Source: Streptomyces sp. HUAS MG91
Lineage (GTDB): Bacteria > Actinomycetota > Actinomycetes > Streptomycetales > Streptomycetaceae
Assembly: GCF_040529335.1 (NCBI RefSeq)
Contig: NZ_CP159534.1
Coordinates: 2,790,001 to 2,854,000, forward strand
Reading direction: 5' to 3'
DNA: 64,000 nt
The notes beneath the pieces are model-generated. The model saw only the letters and a list, made by a program, of their open reading frames with translations. It had not been told where the DNA came from and did not search any database. A program made the position numbers and the translations under genes. This document shows, one piece after another, positions 36,358 through 47,967 of the stretch; positions within the stretch are counted from its first letter, which is position 1; every line of letters starts with the position of its first letter.

Positions 36358-36851
36358 GACACGGTCGGGGCCGGCGACGGACCCTCGATCCCCTTCTCCG
36401 CGCGCCAGCCGTCCACGATGGCCGCCTGGAGCCCGAACATCTCGGCCTTCTCGTCGGGCTCCTCGTGGTCGTAACCGAGCAGGTGCAGCACGCCGTGCAC
36501 GGTGAGCAGCTGGAGCTCCTCGTCCATGGAGTGCTCCGTCGGCGCCTCGGCGCCCTGCTTCTTGGCGACCTCGGGGCAGAGCACGATGTCACCGAGGAGC
36601 CCCTGCGGGGGCTCCTCGTCGTCCTTCATCGGCGGACGCAGCTCGTCCATCGGGAAGGACATGACATCCGTCGGCCCCGGCAGGTCCATCCACTGCACGT
36701 GCAGCTGCTCCATGGCGTCGTCGTCCACGACGATCACCGAGAGCTCGGAGAGCGGGTGGATGCGCATCCGCGCGAGGGCGTAGCGGGCGATGTCGAGGAT
36801 CGCCTGCTCGTCGACCTCGGTTCCGGACTCGTTGTTGACGTCGATCGACAT
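36354..36851 (-). CDS. ybeY: rRNA maturation endoribonuclease YbeY
   Basis: 165-residue zinc-dependent single-strand endoribonuclease for 16S rRNA 3' maturation and ribosome quality control. Zinc motif HxxxHxxxxxH in [29 protein letters not shown] start and [14 protein letters not shown] upstream are typical, as is [11 protein letters not shown]. Lies 15 nt after phoH and overlaps the CNNM gene. Operon with phoH is conserved in actinobacteria. Confidence 0.97.
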   Translation of the reverse strand: MSIDVNNESGTEVDEQAILDIARYALARMRIHPLSELSVIVVDDDAMEQLHVQWMDLPGPTDVMSFPMDELRPPMKDDEEPPQGLLGDIVLCPEVAKKQGAEAPTEHSMDEELQLLTVHGVLHLLGYDHEEPDEKAEMFGLQAAIVDGWRAEKGIEGPSPAPTVS

Positions 36852-36866
36852 GACGCTGTTGGTTCT

Positions 36867-38972
<2,106 letters not shown>

Positions 38973-39097
38973 GAGCCGGGCCGGTGGCCCTTGCTTCCTC
39001 CCCGTACGGGCTGGTGAAATCTGCGGATCTTGCTGCGGGTACTACACCGCCAAGGGTACGGCGCGGGTACGACAACGCCGAGCGGGTTTCCGGATAC

Positions 39098-39126
39098 GGC
39101 CGGGGCCCCGGGGGCGGGCCCCGGCC
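39098..39126 (-). terminator. GC-rich hairpin after GNAT gene
   Basis: GGCCGGGGCCC (39098-39108) pairs with GGGCCCCGGCC (39116-39126) around a seven-base loop, 10 nt beyond the GNAT stop on the minus strand. No T-tract. Confidence 0.7.
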
Positions 39127-39135
39127 GCCGGTGGC

Positions 39136-39888
39136 TCAGGCTTCGAGCCGGGTGTACAGGCGGGTGCCGCGCGGCTGGAAGCCGACGCGTTCGTAGACGC
39201 GGCGGGAGTCCTGGCCGCCGTACTCGAGCCACACCGAGCCGGTGCCGCGTTCGTGCAGCATCGTGCGGGCCAGTTCCGCGGTGACGGCGGCGGCGATGCC
39301 CCGGCCGCGGTGGGCGGGGCGGGTGCCGACGCCGGCCAGTTCGGCGGTGCCCGCGGCGGGCGCGCTGCACAGGGCTCCCCCGGCGACGGTGCCGTCCGCG
39401 GCCCGGACGAGGCGGACGGCGCCGCCGGTGTCGGCGGTGCGGCGCAGCCGGGCCGCGCCCTCCTCGGACGGCGGGAACTCCCCGCCGAACGCCTCGGCGA
39501 GGGCCGCGTCGAGGTCGAAGTAGTCGGCGTCGGCCGTCGGGGCGTCGACGGACGGGCCCGCCTCCGGCACGGCGAGCGTGTCGGGGGTGCACACCAGGTA
39601 GGTGTGCTCGGCCTCGGTGGTGAAGCCCGCGGCGGCGAGCGCGGCGGCCGCCCGCGGCGCGGCGTCCGGCGCGAACTCCAGGCGGGGCGTCAGGCCCCGC
39701 TCGCGGAACGCGTCGACGAGGGCCGCCACGTCGGCCGCGGTGGGTGCGGCGCCGGGCAGCGGGGTGGCGTAGTTGATGAACGGGCTGGTGGTGTCCGGGT
39801 CGAGGCCGAGGACGAAACCGCCGGTCTCCACGGGCGCCGGGCGGCGGCGCAGGTGGGCGACGGTGAAGAGCTGGACGTCGTGGTCCAT
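39136..39888 (-). CDS. GNAT-family N-acetyltransferase
   Basis: 250 residues; the C-terminal half is a GNAT domain: GTAELAGVGTRPAHRGRGIAAA is the acetyl-CoA-binding motif A (R/QxxGxG/A as RGRGIAA), followed by MLHERGTGSVWLEY and DSRRVYERVGFQPRG. The N-terminal half is a divergent GNAT-like domain (LFTVAHLRRRP, NYATPLPGA). Acceptor unknown. Separated from phoH by 163 bp and possibly independently transcribed. Confidence 0.88.
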   Translation of the reverse strand: MDHDVQLFTVAHLRRRPAPVETGGFVLGLDPDTTSPFINYATPLPGAAPTAADVAALVDAFRERGLTPRLEFAPDAAPRAAAALAAAGFTTEAEHTYLVCTPDTLAVPEAGPSVDAPTADADYFDLDAALAEAFGGEFPPSEEGAARLRRTADTGGAVRLVRAADGTVAGGALCSAPAAGTAELAGVGTRPAHRGRGIAAAVTAELARTMLHERGTGSVWLEYGGQDSRRVYERVGFQPRGTRLYTRLEA

Positions 39889-40103
39889 GGTGATGGTGAT
39901 TCCCTCACGTGAGAAAAGCGCACAGAAGTGGGTGCGTGGGGCCGCCGTGAGGAGCGAGCTGAGCGGAGGGCTCAGAGCCGACGACGGCCGCTGGGGGACG
40001 CCGGGAACATGGGCTTCAGTCCTTGAAGGATGAGAAGGCTGGTCGCCGTCGGACGACGGCGGCCGTCACTTTCGCACGGCCGCCGCGGTGGCGACAAGGG
40101 CTT

Positions 40104-41195
40104 TTACGCGGACCGGCCGAATCCGATCGTCGGCACCGCGCGCCGCAGCGGCCACGGCCGGGACGTCTCGGGCAGCAGCGGGTGCAGGAAGGAGTAGCGG
40201 CTCAGCGCCGCCCGGTCCTGGTCCACGTACGACCGGACCTGCTTCCACCAGGCGGCGATCTCGGACCAGCCGGGTGCCGAAAGGGAGCCGCCGAACTCCT
40301 GGACCGAGAGGGCCGCGGTGAGTCCGGCGAAGGCGAGGCGGTCGGCGAGGGGCCAGCCGGCGAGGGTGCCGGTGACGAATCCGGCGACGAAGACGTCCCC
40401 GGCGCCGGTCGGGTCGAGCGCCTCGACCTCGATCGCGGGGACGGAGGCGGTCTCGCCGGTGCGGCCGTCGACGGCGTACGCGCCCTCGGCGCCGAGGGTG
40501 ACGACGGCGAGCGGGACGTGTTCGGCGAGGGCGTGGGCGGCGGCGCGGGGGCAGGAGGTGCGGGTGTAGCGCATCGCCTCCTCGGCGTTGGGCAGGAACG
40601 CCTCGCACTGGCCGAGGTCGGGCAGTGCCGCCAGGTCCCAGCGGCCGGTCTCGTCCCAGCCGACGTCGGCGAAGATCCGGGTGCCGTTGCGGGCGGCCTC
40701 GCCGACCCAGGGTTCGTCGACGCCCGGCGCCAGGGAGGCCACGGCGGCCCGGGAGCGCGGCGGGCAGCGCGGGGCGGGCTCCTGGGGCGGCGGTTCGTGG
40801 CCGTGGCTCACCATGGTGCGTTCGCCCTCGTACGCCATGGAGACGGTGACCGGTGAGTGCCAGCCGGGGACGGTGCGCGAGTGGGCGAGGTCGATGCCCT
40901 CGCCCTGTTCGAGGGTGTCCCAGCAGTACTCGCCGTAGTGGTCGTCGCCGAAGGCCGCGGCCAGTGAGGTGCGCAGGCCGAGGCGGGCCAGGGCGGTGGC
41001 CATGTTGGCGACGCCGCCGGGGCTCGAACCCATGCCGCGGGCCCAGGACTCGGTGCCGCGGACGGGGGCCGAGTCGAGGCCGGTGAAGATGATGTCGAGG
41101 AAGACGGTGCCGGTCAGGTAGACGTCGCAGGGTGGATCGGCGGGGGTGCGCAGGGGGGCGAGCGGGTCGGTTCGGGGCCTCTCTGCGAGCGGCAC
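40104..41195 (-). CDS. PfkB-family carbohydrate kinase
   Basis: 363-residue ribokinase-fold kinase. Substrate/Gly motif SSPGGVANMATALARLG near the N-terminus and the ATP/catalytic motif DPTGAGDVFVAGFVTG with catalytic Asp. GTG 41195 chosen because GGAGGA stands five bases upstream; the frame extends to 41270. It lies 100 bp downstream of glucarate dehydratase on the same strand, so it could phosphorylate a sugar-acid intermediate such as KDG, but the sequence alone does not fix the substrate. Confidence 0.9.
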   Translation of the reverse strand: MPLAERPRTDPLAPLRTPADPPCDVYLTGTVFLDIIFTGLDSAPVRGTESWARGMGSSPGGVANMATALARLGLRTSLAAAFGDDHYGEYCWDTLEQGEGIDLAHSRTVPGWHSPVTVSMAYEGERTMVSHGHEPPPQEPAPRCPPRSRAAVASLAPGVDEPWVGEAARNGTRIFADVGWDETGRWDLAALPDLGQCEAFLPNAEEAMRYTRTSCPRAAAHALAEHVPLAVVTLGAEGAYAVDGRTGETASVPAIEVEALDPTGAGDVFVAGFVTGTLAGWPLADRLAFAGLTAALSVQEFGGSLSAPGWSEIAAWWKQVRSYVDQDRAALSRYSFLHPLLPETSRPWPLRRAVPTIGFGRSA

Positions 41196-41295
41196 GGGGT
41201 CCTCCCTGGGGGTGCGGGTCCGGACAGTGTGCCTGAACCTCGGCGGGCCCCGTCGGACCCGTCTCCCCAAGCGTCCCGCCGTCGTGGCCGAGGAA

Positions 41296-42591
41296 CTACC
41301 AGCGCGGGACGGCGGGCGTCACCCACGCCGGGTCCAGGACGCGCATCGCGGCACCGTCGTCCCGGTCGCGGAGATGCGCGTAGGCCGGATCCAGCCACCG
41401 CCGGTGCAGGCGGGCGACCTTGTCCGGGTCGAGGGTGACGCCCAGACCGGGGGCGTCGGAGACGGTGACGTGGCCGGCGTCGAAGGTGAGGCGTTCGGTG
41501 AGGACGTCCTCGGACTGCCACGGATAGTGGGAGTCGCAGGCGTGGTGGAGGTTGGGGACAGTGGCCGCGACGTGCGTCATCGCGGCGAGGCTGATGCCCA
41601 GGTGCGTATTGGAGTGCATGGAGACGCCGACCCCGAACGTGCGGCAGATCGCGGCCAGCTGCTGGGTGTTGCGCAGCCCGCCCCAGTAGTGGTGGTCGGA
41701 GAGGACGACCTGCACGGCCCCGGTGGTGAACGCCTCCGGGATCTCGGCGAACGTCGTCACGCACATGTTGGTCGCGAGCGGCACCCCGGCGCGGGCGGCG
41801 ACCTCGGCCATGGCGGGGGTGCCGAGCGCCGGGTCCTCCAGGTATTCGAGTACGTCCTTCAGCTCGGCGGCGACCCGGAGCGAGGTCTCCACGGACCAGG
41901 CGCCGTTGGGGTCCAGGCGCAGCGGCTTGCCGGGGAACGCCTCGGCGAGGGCGCGGACGGCGGCGATCTCCTCGTCGGGCGGGAAGCAGCCGCCCTTGAG
42001 CTTGAACGACTCGAAGCCGTAGCGCTCGTGGAAGAGGCGGGCCTGGGCGACGACACCGGCCGGGGCGAGGGCGGCGCCCCAGTCGTCGCGCTCGCCCGGG
42101 ACGCCCGGCGGGTGCTCGGCGTTCTTGTAGAAGAGATAGGCGCTGTACTCGACGCTGTCGCGCAGCTTGCCGCCGAGGAGCGCGTGCACGGGCAGGCCGA
42201 GCGCCTTGCCGAGCGCGTCGAGGCAGGCCACCTCGAAGCCGGAGACGACGGACAGGCGGAGTTTGTCGGCGCTCTGGATGCCGCGCAGGCCGCCGACGTC
42301 GACCTGGTGGTCGACCCGGGACGCGTCGACGGAGACGCTGTCGGCGATCGTGAACAGGCCGTTCAGGTCGGAGACCTGGCGGCCTGCCAGGCGCTCGGCG
42401 AAGGGGCGGGCCAGTTCCAGGTACTTGGCGTCGCCGTAGGTCTCGCCGACGCCGGTGATCCCGTCGGCGGTGACCACCTCGATGATCAGCCGGGGCGTGT
42501 ACGGCTGGTGCAGGCCCTGGGTGTTCAGCAGGGGCGGGTCCGCGACGAGGATCGGGGTGAGGCGGACGTCGGTGATCGTCAGATCGGTCAT
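41296..42591 (-). CDS. gudD: D-glucarate dehydratase
   Basis: Enolase-superfamily enzyme, 431 residues, dehydrating D-glucarate (and often L-idarate) to 5-keto-4-deoxyglucarate. Landmarks in order: TPILVADPPLLNTQGLHQPY, the Lys pair FKLKGG, metal ligands in RLDPNGAWS, EYLEDPALG and ATNMCVTTF, and the catalytic His in SMHSNTHLG after SDHHYWGG. ATG 42591 overlaps the kdgD stop region by four bases. Works with the next enzyme (kdgD) to give 2-oxoglutarate semialdehyde; the following semialdehyde dehydrogenase is not in the window. Confidence 0.95.
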   Translation of the reverse strand: MTDLTITDVRLTPILVADPPLLNTQGLHQPYTPRLIIEVVTADGITGVGETYGDAKYLELARPFAERLAGRQVSDLNGLFTIADSVSVDASRVDHQVDVGGLRGIQSADKLRLSVVSGFEVACLDALGKALGLPVHALLGGKLRDSVEYSAYLFYKNAEHPPGVPGERDDWGAALAPAGVVAQARLFHERYGFESFKLKGGCFPPDEEIAAVRALAEAFPGKPLRLDPNGAWSVETSLRVAAELKDVLEYLEDPALGTPAMAEVAARAGVPLATNMCVTTFAEIPEAFTTGAVQVVLSDHHYWGGLRNTQQLAAICRTFGVGVSMHSNTHLGISLAAMTHVAATVPNLHHACDSHYPWQSEDVLTERLTFDAGHVTVSDAPGLGVTLDPDKVARLHRRWLDPAYAHLRDRDDGAAMRVLDPAWVTPAVPRW

Positions 42592-43523
42592 CGGGCGGCT
42601 CCGGTCGGGGTGGGCGGTACGAGGTCGAGGCCGGCGGCGAGCACCCGCTCCAGGTCGGCGAGGTCGGCCGGGCCGGGGTCGGCGAGCGGGGCGCGGACCG
42701 GGCCGACGGGGCGGCCGCGCAGCCGGGCGGCGGCCTTGACGAGCGAGACGCCGTAGCCGGGGACGCGGTCGCGGATCTCGACGAAGGGGAGGTAGAAGTC
42801 GCGCAGCAGCCGGTCGACGCGCGGGTGGTCGGCGTCGCGCAGGGCGGTGAAGAAGGCGGCGGCGATCTCCGGGGCGAAGGCGTGCACGGCCGAGGAGTAG
42901 GCGGGGACGCCCACGGCCGCGTACGCCCGTGCCTGGATCTCGGCGGTGGCGGCGCCGTTGAAGAACAGGAAGCCGTCGGGTGCGGCGAGGGTGAGGCGCT
43001 GGAGCCGGTCGAGGTCGCTGTGGCCGTCCTTGAGGCCGACGACGGTCGGCAGGGCGGCGATCTCCTTCAGCGACTCGGCGGTGAAGGCGACCTGGTCGCG
43101 CTGGTAGACGATCAGCGGCAGGCGGGTGCGGGCCGCGATCTGCTCCACCTGCGCGACGAGCCCGCTCTGCGGCCCGCTGACCAGGTAGTGCGGGAGGACG
43201 AGGAGGGCGTCGGCGCCCGCCTCCTCGGCGATGCGCGCGAAGCGGGCGGCCTGCGCCCAGCCGTAGCCGATCCCGGCGACGACGGGCAGCCGGCCCGCGC
43301 TCTCCTCGACGGTGGCCGTGACGACCTGCCGGTACTCGTCCTCGTCGAGGGAGAAGAACTCGCCGGTGCCGCAGGCCGGGAAGACCGCGCCGGGCCCGGT
43401 GGCCACCTGGGCGGCGACGTACTCCCGGAAGGCGTCGAGGTCGAGCGAGCCGTCGGGCCGGAAGCTGGTCAGCGGGAAGGAGAGCACGCCGTGCTCCATC
43501 CCCGCCCGCAGCCTGTCCCGCAT
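42588..43523 (-). CDS. kdgD: 5-dehydro-4-deoxyglucarate dehydratase
   Basis: DHDPS/NAL-family aldolase-type enzyme, 311 residues from ATG 43523 (MRDRLRAGMEHGVLSFPLTS). Decarboxylates and dehydrates 5-keto-4-deoxyglucarate to 2,5-dioxopentanoate. Visible: GTGEFFSLDEDEYRQV substrate loop, Tyr in LIVYQRDQ and Schiff-base Lys in TVVGLKDGHSDL. The frame extends to 43586, but the later ATG has GGAGA seven to eight bases upstream and gives the usual length. First gene of the catabolic unit, divergent from the IclR regulator. Confidence 0.93.
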   Translation of the reverse strand: MRDRLRAGMEHGVLSFPLTSFRPDGSLDLDAFREYVAAQVATGPGAVFPACGTGEFFSLDEDEYRQVVTATVEESAGRLPVVAGIGYGWAQAARFARIAEEAGADALLVLPHYLVSGPQSGLVAQVEQIAARTRLPLIVYQRDQVAFTAESLKEIAALPTVVGLKDGHSDLDRLQRLTLAAPDGFLFFNGAATAEIQARAYAAVGVPAYSSAVHAFAPEIAAAFFTALRDADHPRVDRLLRDFYLPFVEIRDRVPGYGVSLVKAAARLRGRPVGPVRAPLADPGPADLADLERVLAAGLDLVPPTPTGAAR

Positions 43524-43627
43524 CTCCGCTGTCTCCGTACGTAGATGACATCCACACATGTAGACGGAGATTAGATACGCGGACACACGGCGTCAATGGG
43601 GCGGCGGCACCGCCTTACGATCGGCCC

Positions 43628-44413
43628 ATGTCTGAGATGCCGGGTGTCCGCGAGGTGAAGTCCGCGGCGCGCACCGTCGAGCTGCTGGACGTGCTCGCCG
43701 CCCGCGGCGACCGCCCGGCCCGGCTCCAGGAGCTGGCCGACGAACTGGGTGTGCCGCGCAGCTCCATGTACGCGCTGCTGCGCACGCTGATCGCGCGTGG
43801 CTGGGTCCGCACGGACGTCACCGGCTCGCTGTACGGCATCGGCATCCACGCCCTGCTGACCGGCACCAGCTATCTGGACACGGATCCGTACGTGCGTGTC
43901 GCGCGGCCCTTCCTCGACGAGGCGTCCGACGCGCTCGGCGAGACCATCCACCTGGGGCGGCTCGACGGCTTCGACGTCGCCTATCTCGCGACCCGCGAGT
44001 CGCACGAGTACCTGCGCACGATCAGCCGGGTCGGCCGCCGGCTGCCCGCGCACGTCGGGGCGCTCGGCAAGGCGCTGCTCGCGGAGCGCGGCGACGACGC
44101 GCTCCCGCCGGGCCCGTACCCCCGCGCCACCGAGCACACCCGCACCACGCGCGAGGCGCTCGCCGCCGACCTCGCGGCGACCCGGGAGCGCGGTCACTCG
44201 GTCGACCGCGAGGAGGCCGTCGCGGGCATCGCCGGCTTCGGCTTCGCCCTGCGCTACGCGGCTCCCGCGCACGACGCGATCAGCTGCTCGGTGCCCGTCG
44301 TGCGGCTGACGCCGGAGCACGAGGAGCGCATCGTGGCGGTGATGCGGGAGGTCCGCTCGAAGATCGAGGCGGCGGCCCACCGAGGGGCGCCGGGCGCCCC
44401 CGACTGGCGCTGA
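43628..44413 (+). CDS. IclR-family transcriptional regulator
   Basis: 261 residues: N-terminal winged HTH (VKSAARTVELLDVLAARGDRP, ELADELGVPRSSMYALLRTL) and C-terminal effector-binding domain (ALGETIHLGRLDGFDVAYLA, HVGALGKALLAE, AVAGIAGFGFALRY). Divergent from kdgD across a 104-bp AT-richer promoter region that contains GATGACATCC and ACATGTAGAC motifs and a -10-like TATCTA for kdgD. Likely controls the glucarate genes with glucarate or an intermediate as effector. Confidence 0.92.
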   Translation: MSEMPGVREVKSAARTVELLDVLAARGDRPARLQELADELGVPRSSMYALLRTLIARGWVRTDVTGSLYGIGIHALLTGTSYLDTDPYVRVARPFLDEASDALGETIHLGRLDGFDVAYLATRESHEYLRTISRVGRRLPAHVGALGKALLAERGDDALPPGPYPRATEHTRTTREALAADLAATRERGHSVDREEAVAGIAGFGFALRYAAPAHDAISCSVPVVRLTPEHEERIVAVMREVRSKIEAAAHRGAPGAPDWR

Positions 44414-44480
44414 ATCAGCGGCGAAAAAGCCCTCGACTACCCGGCGACTCCACCCTCAAACCATATGTGTCTCAGGTCAC

Positions 44481-44507
44481 AAGGCCCCGCCTTCTGTGCG
44501 GGGCCTT
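44481..44507 (+). terminator. Terminator after IclR gene
   Basis: AAGGCCCCGC (44481-44490) pairs perfectly with GCGGGGCCTT (44498-44507) around a 7-nt loop; CGGCTT follows. Sited 68 bp beyond the IclR stop. Confidence 0.85.
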
Positions 44508-44659
44508 CGGCTTGATACAAATTGGCCGCACCCGACGTCCCCGGTTCGGTCCCGTTCGCAAAGACGTCGTGCTCCCCAACTCCCCTGCCTTACCACCCCC
44601 TTGCCCAAAAACAGCGTTCCCACGTGTCCTCGGCAAGGGGCCGTCCTACAGGAACGCCC

Positions 44660-45997
44660 GTGTCCTCGCGCACTCCCCGGCCCGCGCTCATAGCCCTCTT
44701 CACGGCCGGGTACCTCGCCGCCTATCTCCTGCCCACGGTTGTCGGCCGTCTCGCCGACAGCCTGCGCCTGAACCCCACCCAGGCCGGTCTCATCGGCAGC
44801 GCCCTGCTGCTGAGCTCGGCCACCGCCGGCCTCACCCTCGCGACCCGCGTCGAGCGGATCGGAGCGCGCCGCGCCGCCCGCTCCGGGCTCCTCCTCGCGG
44901 CCGTCGGCTACGGCACCGCGGCCCTCGCCTCCACCGTCCCGCTGGTCGTCGCGGGTGCGATGCTCGGCGGCTTCGGCTCGGGCACCGCGACCGCCGTCGC
45001 CGCCACCGGGATCGCCGCCCAGAAGGATCCGCACCGCGCCTCGACGCTCGGCCTGCTGTCCGTCTCGGCGCTCGCCGGAGCCCTCTATCTCACGATCCCC
45101 CGGGTCAGCACCGGGCACGGGCTGCCGTTCGCGGCGCTGGCCCTGACCGCGCTGTGCGTGTGGCCCGCGACCCACTTCCTGTCCGGCCCGGCGGGCCCGG
45201 ACAACAGCGCGGCCCCCGCGCCCAAGTCACCCCTGCCGTACGCCCGTTCCGGGATGGTGCTCGCCGCGGTGATCGTCTGCTGGTCGATGGCGCAGAACTC
45301 CCTGTGGGGCGTGAGCAGCCGCATCGGCACCCAGCAGGCGGGCCTGTCCGAGGTCGCCGTCGGCTCGGTCTTCGCGCTCGGGCTCGGCGCCGGTCTGCTC
45401 GGGGTGCTGGGCGCGGGCGCGCTCGGCGCCCGGCTCGGCCGCGCGGTCCCGATCGGCGTGGGCACGGCGGCCATCGCCTGCTGCATCGCGGTCAGCGCCC
45501 GCGCCGACGGCCTCGGCTCCTTCGCGTTCGGCGAGATCGCCTGGAACACCCTGTACCCGGTGGTGCTCTCCTACCTGCTCGGCCTCGCCGCGTCCCTGGA
45601 CCCGCGCGGACGGTGGGCGGTCCTGGTCGGCTCGGCGTCCTCGCTCGGCACGGCCTGCGGCCCGCTCGTGGGCAGTTCGCTGTCGCAGTCGGCGGGCTTC
45701 CCCACGATGGGCGCGGTCCTCGCCACGCTGCTGCTCCTGCTCGCGGTGCCGCTGACCGCGGTGGCCCTGCACACCGGTGGACGGCCGCTGTTCGCGGGCG
45801 CGGCACGGCGGCGCAGCGGCGCCCCGGTGGGCGCGATCGTCCCGCCGTCCGGCCTGCTGGAGCAGCCCGTGGTCGAGATCTCCGTGTTCGAGGTGCCCGC
45901 GGCCGTGTGCGAGGCCGGACCGGAGCCGGTCCAGGGCGAGTTCACGACGGCGGGCCCCCGGCAGTCGGGTCAGTCCGTGGCGGCGTCGAACGCGTAG
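44660..45997 (+). CDS. MFS transporter
   Basis: 445 residues from GTG 44660 (AGGA seven bases upstream), with about 12 hydrophobic segments (first: PALIALFTAGYLAAYLLPTV). The loop TRVERIGARRAARSGLLL is a motif A variant. The C-terminal cytoplasmic tail of about 70 residues (from GRPLFAGAARRRSG) is unusually long and hydrophilic. Substrate unknown. Its last 28 bases overlap the 3' end of the convergent deaminase gene. An in-frame GTG at 44624 is an alternative start. Confidence 0.82.
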   Translation: MSSRTPRPALIALFTAGYLAAYLLPTVVGRLADSLRLNPTQAGLIGSALLLSSATAGLTLATRVERIGARRAARSGLLLAAVGYGTAALASTVPLVVAGAMLGGFGSGTATAVAATGIAAQKDPHRASTLGLLSVSALAGALYLTIPRVSTGHGLPFAALALTALCVWPATHFLSGPAGPDNSAAPAPKSPLPYARSGMVLAAVIVCWSMAQNSLWGVSSRIGTQQAGLSEVAVGSVFALGLGAGLLGVLGAGALGARLGRAVPIGVGTAAIACCIAVSARADGLGSFAFGEIAWNTLYPVVLSYLLGLAASLDPRGRWAVLVGSASSLGTACGPLVGSSLSQSAGFPTMGAVLATLLLLLAVPLTAVALHTGGRPLFAGAARRRSGAPVGAIVPPSGLLEQPVVEISVFEVPAAVCEAGPEPVQGEFTTAGPRQSGQSVAASNA

Positions 45998-47019
45998 GCC
46001 TCGACCTCGGCGAGGTAGCGCGCCCGCAGCTCCTCCTCCTCGGCGCTGCCGTCCAGGAAGGACGCCACGAACGAGTTGCGGGCCAGCTCCCGCAGCCGTT
46101 CGTGGTCCAGGGCGAGCGCCTCGCCGACCGCGTGGAAGTTGTCGCCCGCGTACCCGCCGAAGTAGGCCGGGTCGTCGGAGTTCACCGTGCACACCAGCCC
46201 GGCGTCCATCATGGCGACGAGCGGGTGGTCCTCCAGGACGTCGATGGTGCGCAGCCGCACGTTCGACATCGGGCACAGGGTCAGCGGGATCCGGTCGCGC
46301 ACCAGGCGGGCGACGAGCTCGGGGTCCTCCAGGGAGCGCAGGCCGTGGTCGACGCGCTCGACGCCGAGCACGTCCAGGGCCTCCCACACGTAGCCCGGGT
46401 CGCCCTCCTCGCCCGCGTGCGCGACCTTGCGCAGGCCCAGCTCGCCCGCGGCCTCGTACACCTCGCGGAACTTCGACGCGGGGTTGCCGACCTCGGCGGA
46501 GTCGAGCCCGACGCCGACGATCCGGTCGAGGTACGGCTTCGCGGCCTCCAGCGTCTCCATCGCCGACTCGGCGGACTGGTCGCGCAGGAAGCACATGATC
46601 AGCTTGGTGGTGACCCCGTGCCGCTCCTGGCTGCGCGCGAGCGCCCGCGACAGGCCCTCCACGACGGTCCCCAGCGCCACGCCGCGGGCCGTGTGGGCCT
46701 GCGGGTCGAAGAAGATCTCCGCGTGCCGCACGCCCTGCGCGGCGGCGCGGGCGAGATAGGCGTCGGCCAGCGCCTCGAAGTCGTCCTCGGTGATGAGGAC
46801 GGCCATCAGCGCGTAGTACAGGTCGAGGAAGGACTGGAGGTCGGCGAAGAGGTACGCCGTGCGCAGCGCCTCGGTGTCGGCGTACGGCAGGGTGATGCCG
46901 TTGCGGGCGGCGAGCTCGAAGGCCAGCTCGGGTTCGAGGGTGCCTTCGATGTGCAGGTGGAGCTCGGCCTTGGGGATCAGGGCGTGCGACCCGAGGGGCG
47001 CGAGTGGTGCGTGGGACAT
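45970..47019 (-). CDS. add: Adenosine/adenine deaminase
   Basis: 349-residue metal-dependent amidohydrolase deaminating adenosine or adenine (to inosine or hypoxanthine). Zinc ligands HLHIEGTL, catalytic VAHAGEEG, RVDHGLRS, and TVNSDDPAYFGGY with the zinc Asp. The SDDPAYFGGY ending is closer to the adenine deaminase (ADE) branch than to classical adenosine deaminase, so adenine may be the true substrate. ATG 47019 gives the expected N-terminus. Purine salvage. Same strand as RNase Z (23-bp gap). Confidence 0.92.
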   Translation of the reverse strand: MSHAPLAPLGSHALIPKAELHLHIEGTLEPELAFELAARNGITLPYADTEALRTAYLFADLQSFLDLYYALMAVLITEDDFEALADAYLARAAAQGVRHAEIFFDPQAHTARGVALGTVVEGLSRALARSQERHGVTTKLIMCFLRDQSAESAMETLEAAKPYLDRIVGVGLDSAEVGNPASKFREVYEAAGELGLRKVAHAGEEGDPGYVWEALDVLGVERVDHGLRSLEDPELVARLVRDRIPLTLCPMSNVRLRTIDVLEDHPLVAMMDAGLVCTVNSDDPAYFGGYAGDNFHAVGEALALDHERLRELARNSFVASFLDGSAEEEELRARYLAEVEAYAFDAATD

Positions 47020-47042
47020 CCCTTCATCGTACGGCGCCCTGG

Positions 47043-47951
47043 TCAGCGGCGTTTGGGGACGGTGACGCGGTCCAGGTCTCGGGCGACCGTCAGCTCCCCC
47101 TCGAACCCGGCGGCCCGCGCCTGCCGGGCGAACTCCTCGGGATCGGTGTAGCGCTGGCTGAAGTGGGTGAGCACGAGGTGCCGCACACCGGCGTCCCGGG
47201 CGACGGCTGCGGCCTGCCCGGCGGTGAGGTGCCCGTGGTCGGCGGCGAGTTGCGCGTCCTCGTCCAGGAACGTCGACTCGATGACGAGCAGGTCGCAGCC
47301 CTCGGCGAGCGCGGTGACCCCCTCGCACAGCCGGGTGTCCATCACGAACGCGACGCGCTGCCCGCGCCGCGTCTCGCTGACGTCGGCGAGCGTGACGCCG
47401 CGCAGTTCGCCCGCCTTCTGGATCCGGCCGACGTCCGGCCCGGTGATGCCGTGCGCGGCGAGCCGCTCGGGCAGCATCCGCAGCCGGTCGGGCTCGACCA
47501 GGAGGTATCCGTACGACTCGACGGGGTGGGACAGGCGGCGCGCCTCCAGGCGGTAGCCGGGCGTCTCGGCGAGCACCGCGGCCTCGCCGCTCACCGGTTC
47601 CTCGGTGATCCCGACGGTCTCGCGGTACGCGGTCGAGTACCGCAGCCGGTCGAAGAACCGCTGCCCGGAGGCCGGGTAGTGGGCGGTGACCGGGTGCGGG
47701 ACGCGGTCGAGGTTGATCCGCTGGATGACACCCGCGAGGCCGAGGCTGTGGTCGCCGTGGAAGTGCGTGACGCAGATCCGGTGCAGGTCGTGCGCGGCGA
47801 CGCCGGCCCGCAGCATCTGCCGCTGCGTTCCCTCGCCCGGGTCGAAGAGGATGCCCTCGCCGTCCCAGCGCAGCAGATAGCCGTTGTGGTTGCGGTGCCG
47901 CGTGGGCACCTGGCTGGCGGTGCCGAGGACGACGAATTCCCGTACGGACAT
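47043..47951 (-). CDS. rnz: Ribonuclease Z
   Basis: 302-residue metallo-beta-lactamase-fold endonuclease that removes the 3' trailer of tRNA precursors. Zinc motif [32 protein letters not shown] (Asp ligand), HLTAGQAA and VLTHFSQRY (His ligand). Start ATG 47951 follows the HIT gene stop by 16 nt; the frame extends into that gene. Some actinobacterial homologues lack the exosite arm seen in long RNase Z. Confidence 0.94.
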   Translation of the reverse strand: MSVREFVVLGTASQVPTRHRNHNGYLLRWDGEGILFDPGEGTQRQMLRAGVAAHDLHRICVTHFHGDHSLGLAGVIQRINLDRVPHPVTAHYPASGQRFFDRLRYSTAYRETVGITEEPVSGEAAVLAETPGYRLEARRLSHPVESYGYLLVEPDRLRMLPERLAAHGITGPDVGRIQKAGELRGVTLADVSETRRGQRVAFVMDTRLCEGVTALAEGCDLLVIESTFLDEDAQLAADHGHLTAGQAAAVARDAGVRHLVLTHFSQRYTDPEEFARQARAAGFEGELTVARDLDRVTVPKRR

Positions 47952-47967
47952 CAGCGGTCGGCCGTGC

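Noticed and set aside
44461..44520. Possible tRNA 3' part near 44470-44510
   Set aside because: The stem AAGGCCCCGC/GCGGGGCCTT with seven-base loop is a transcription terminator; no acceptor or anticodon arms fit.
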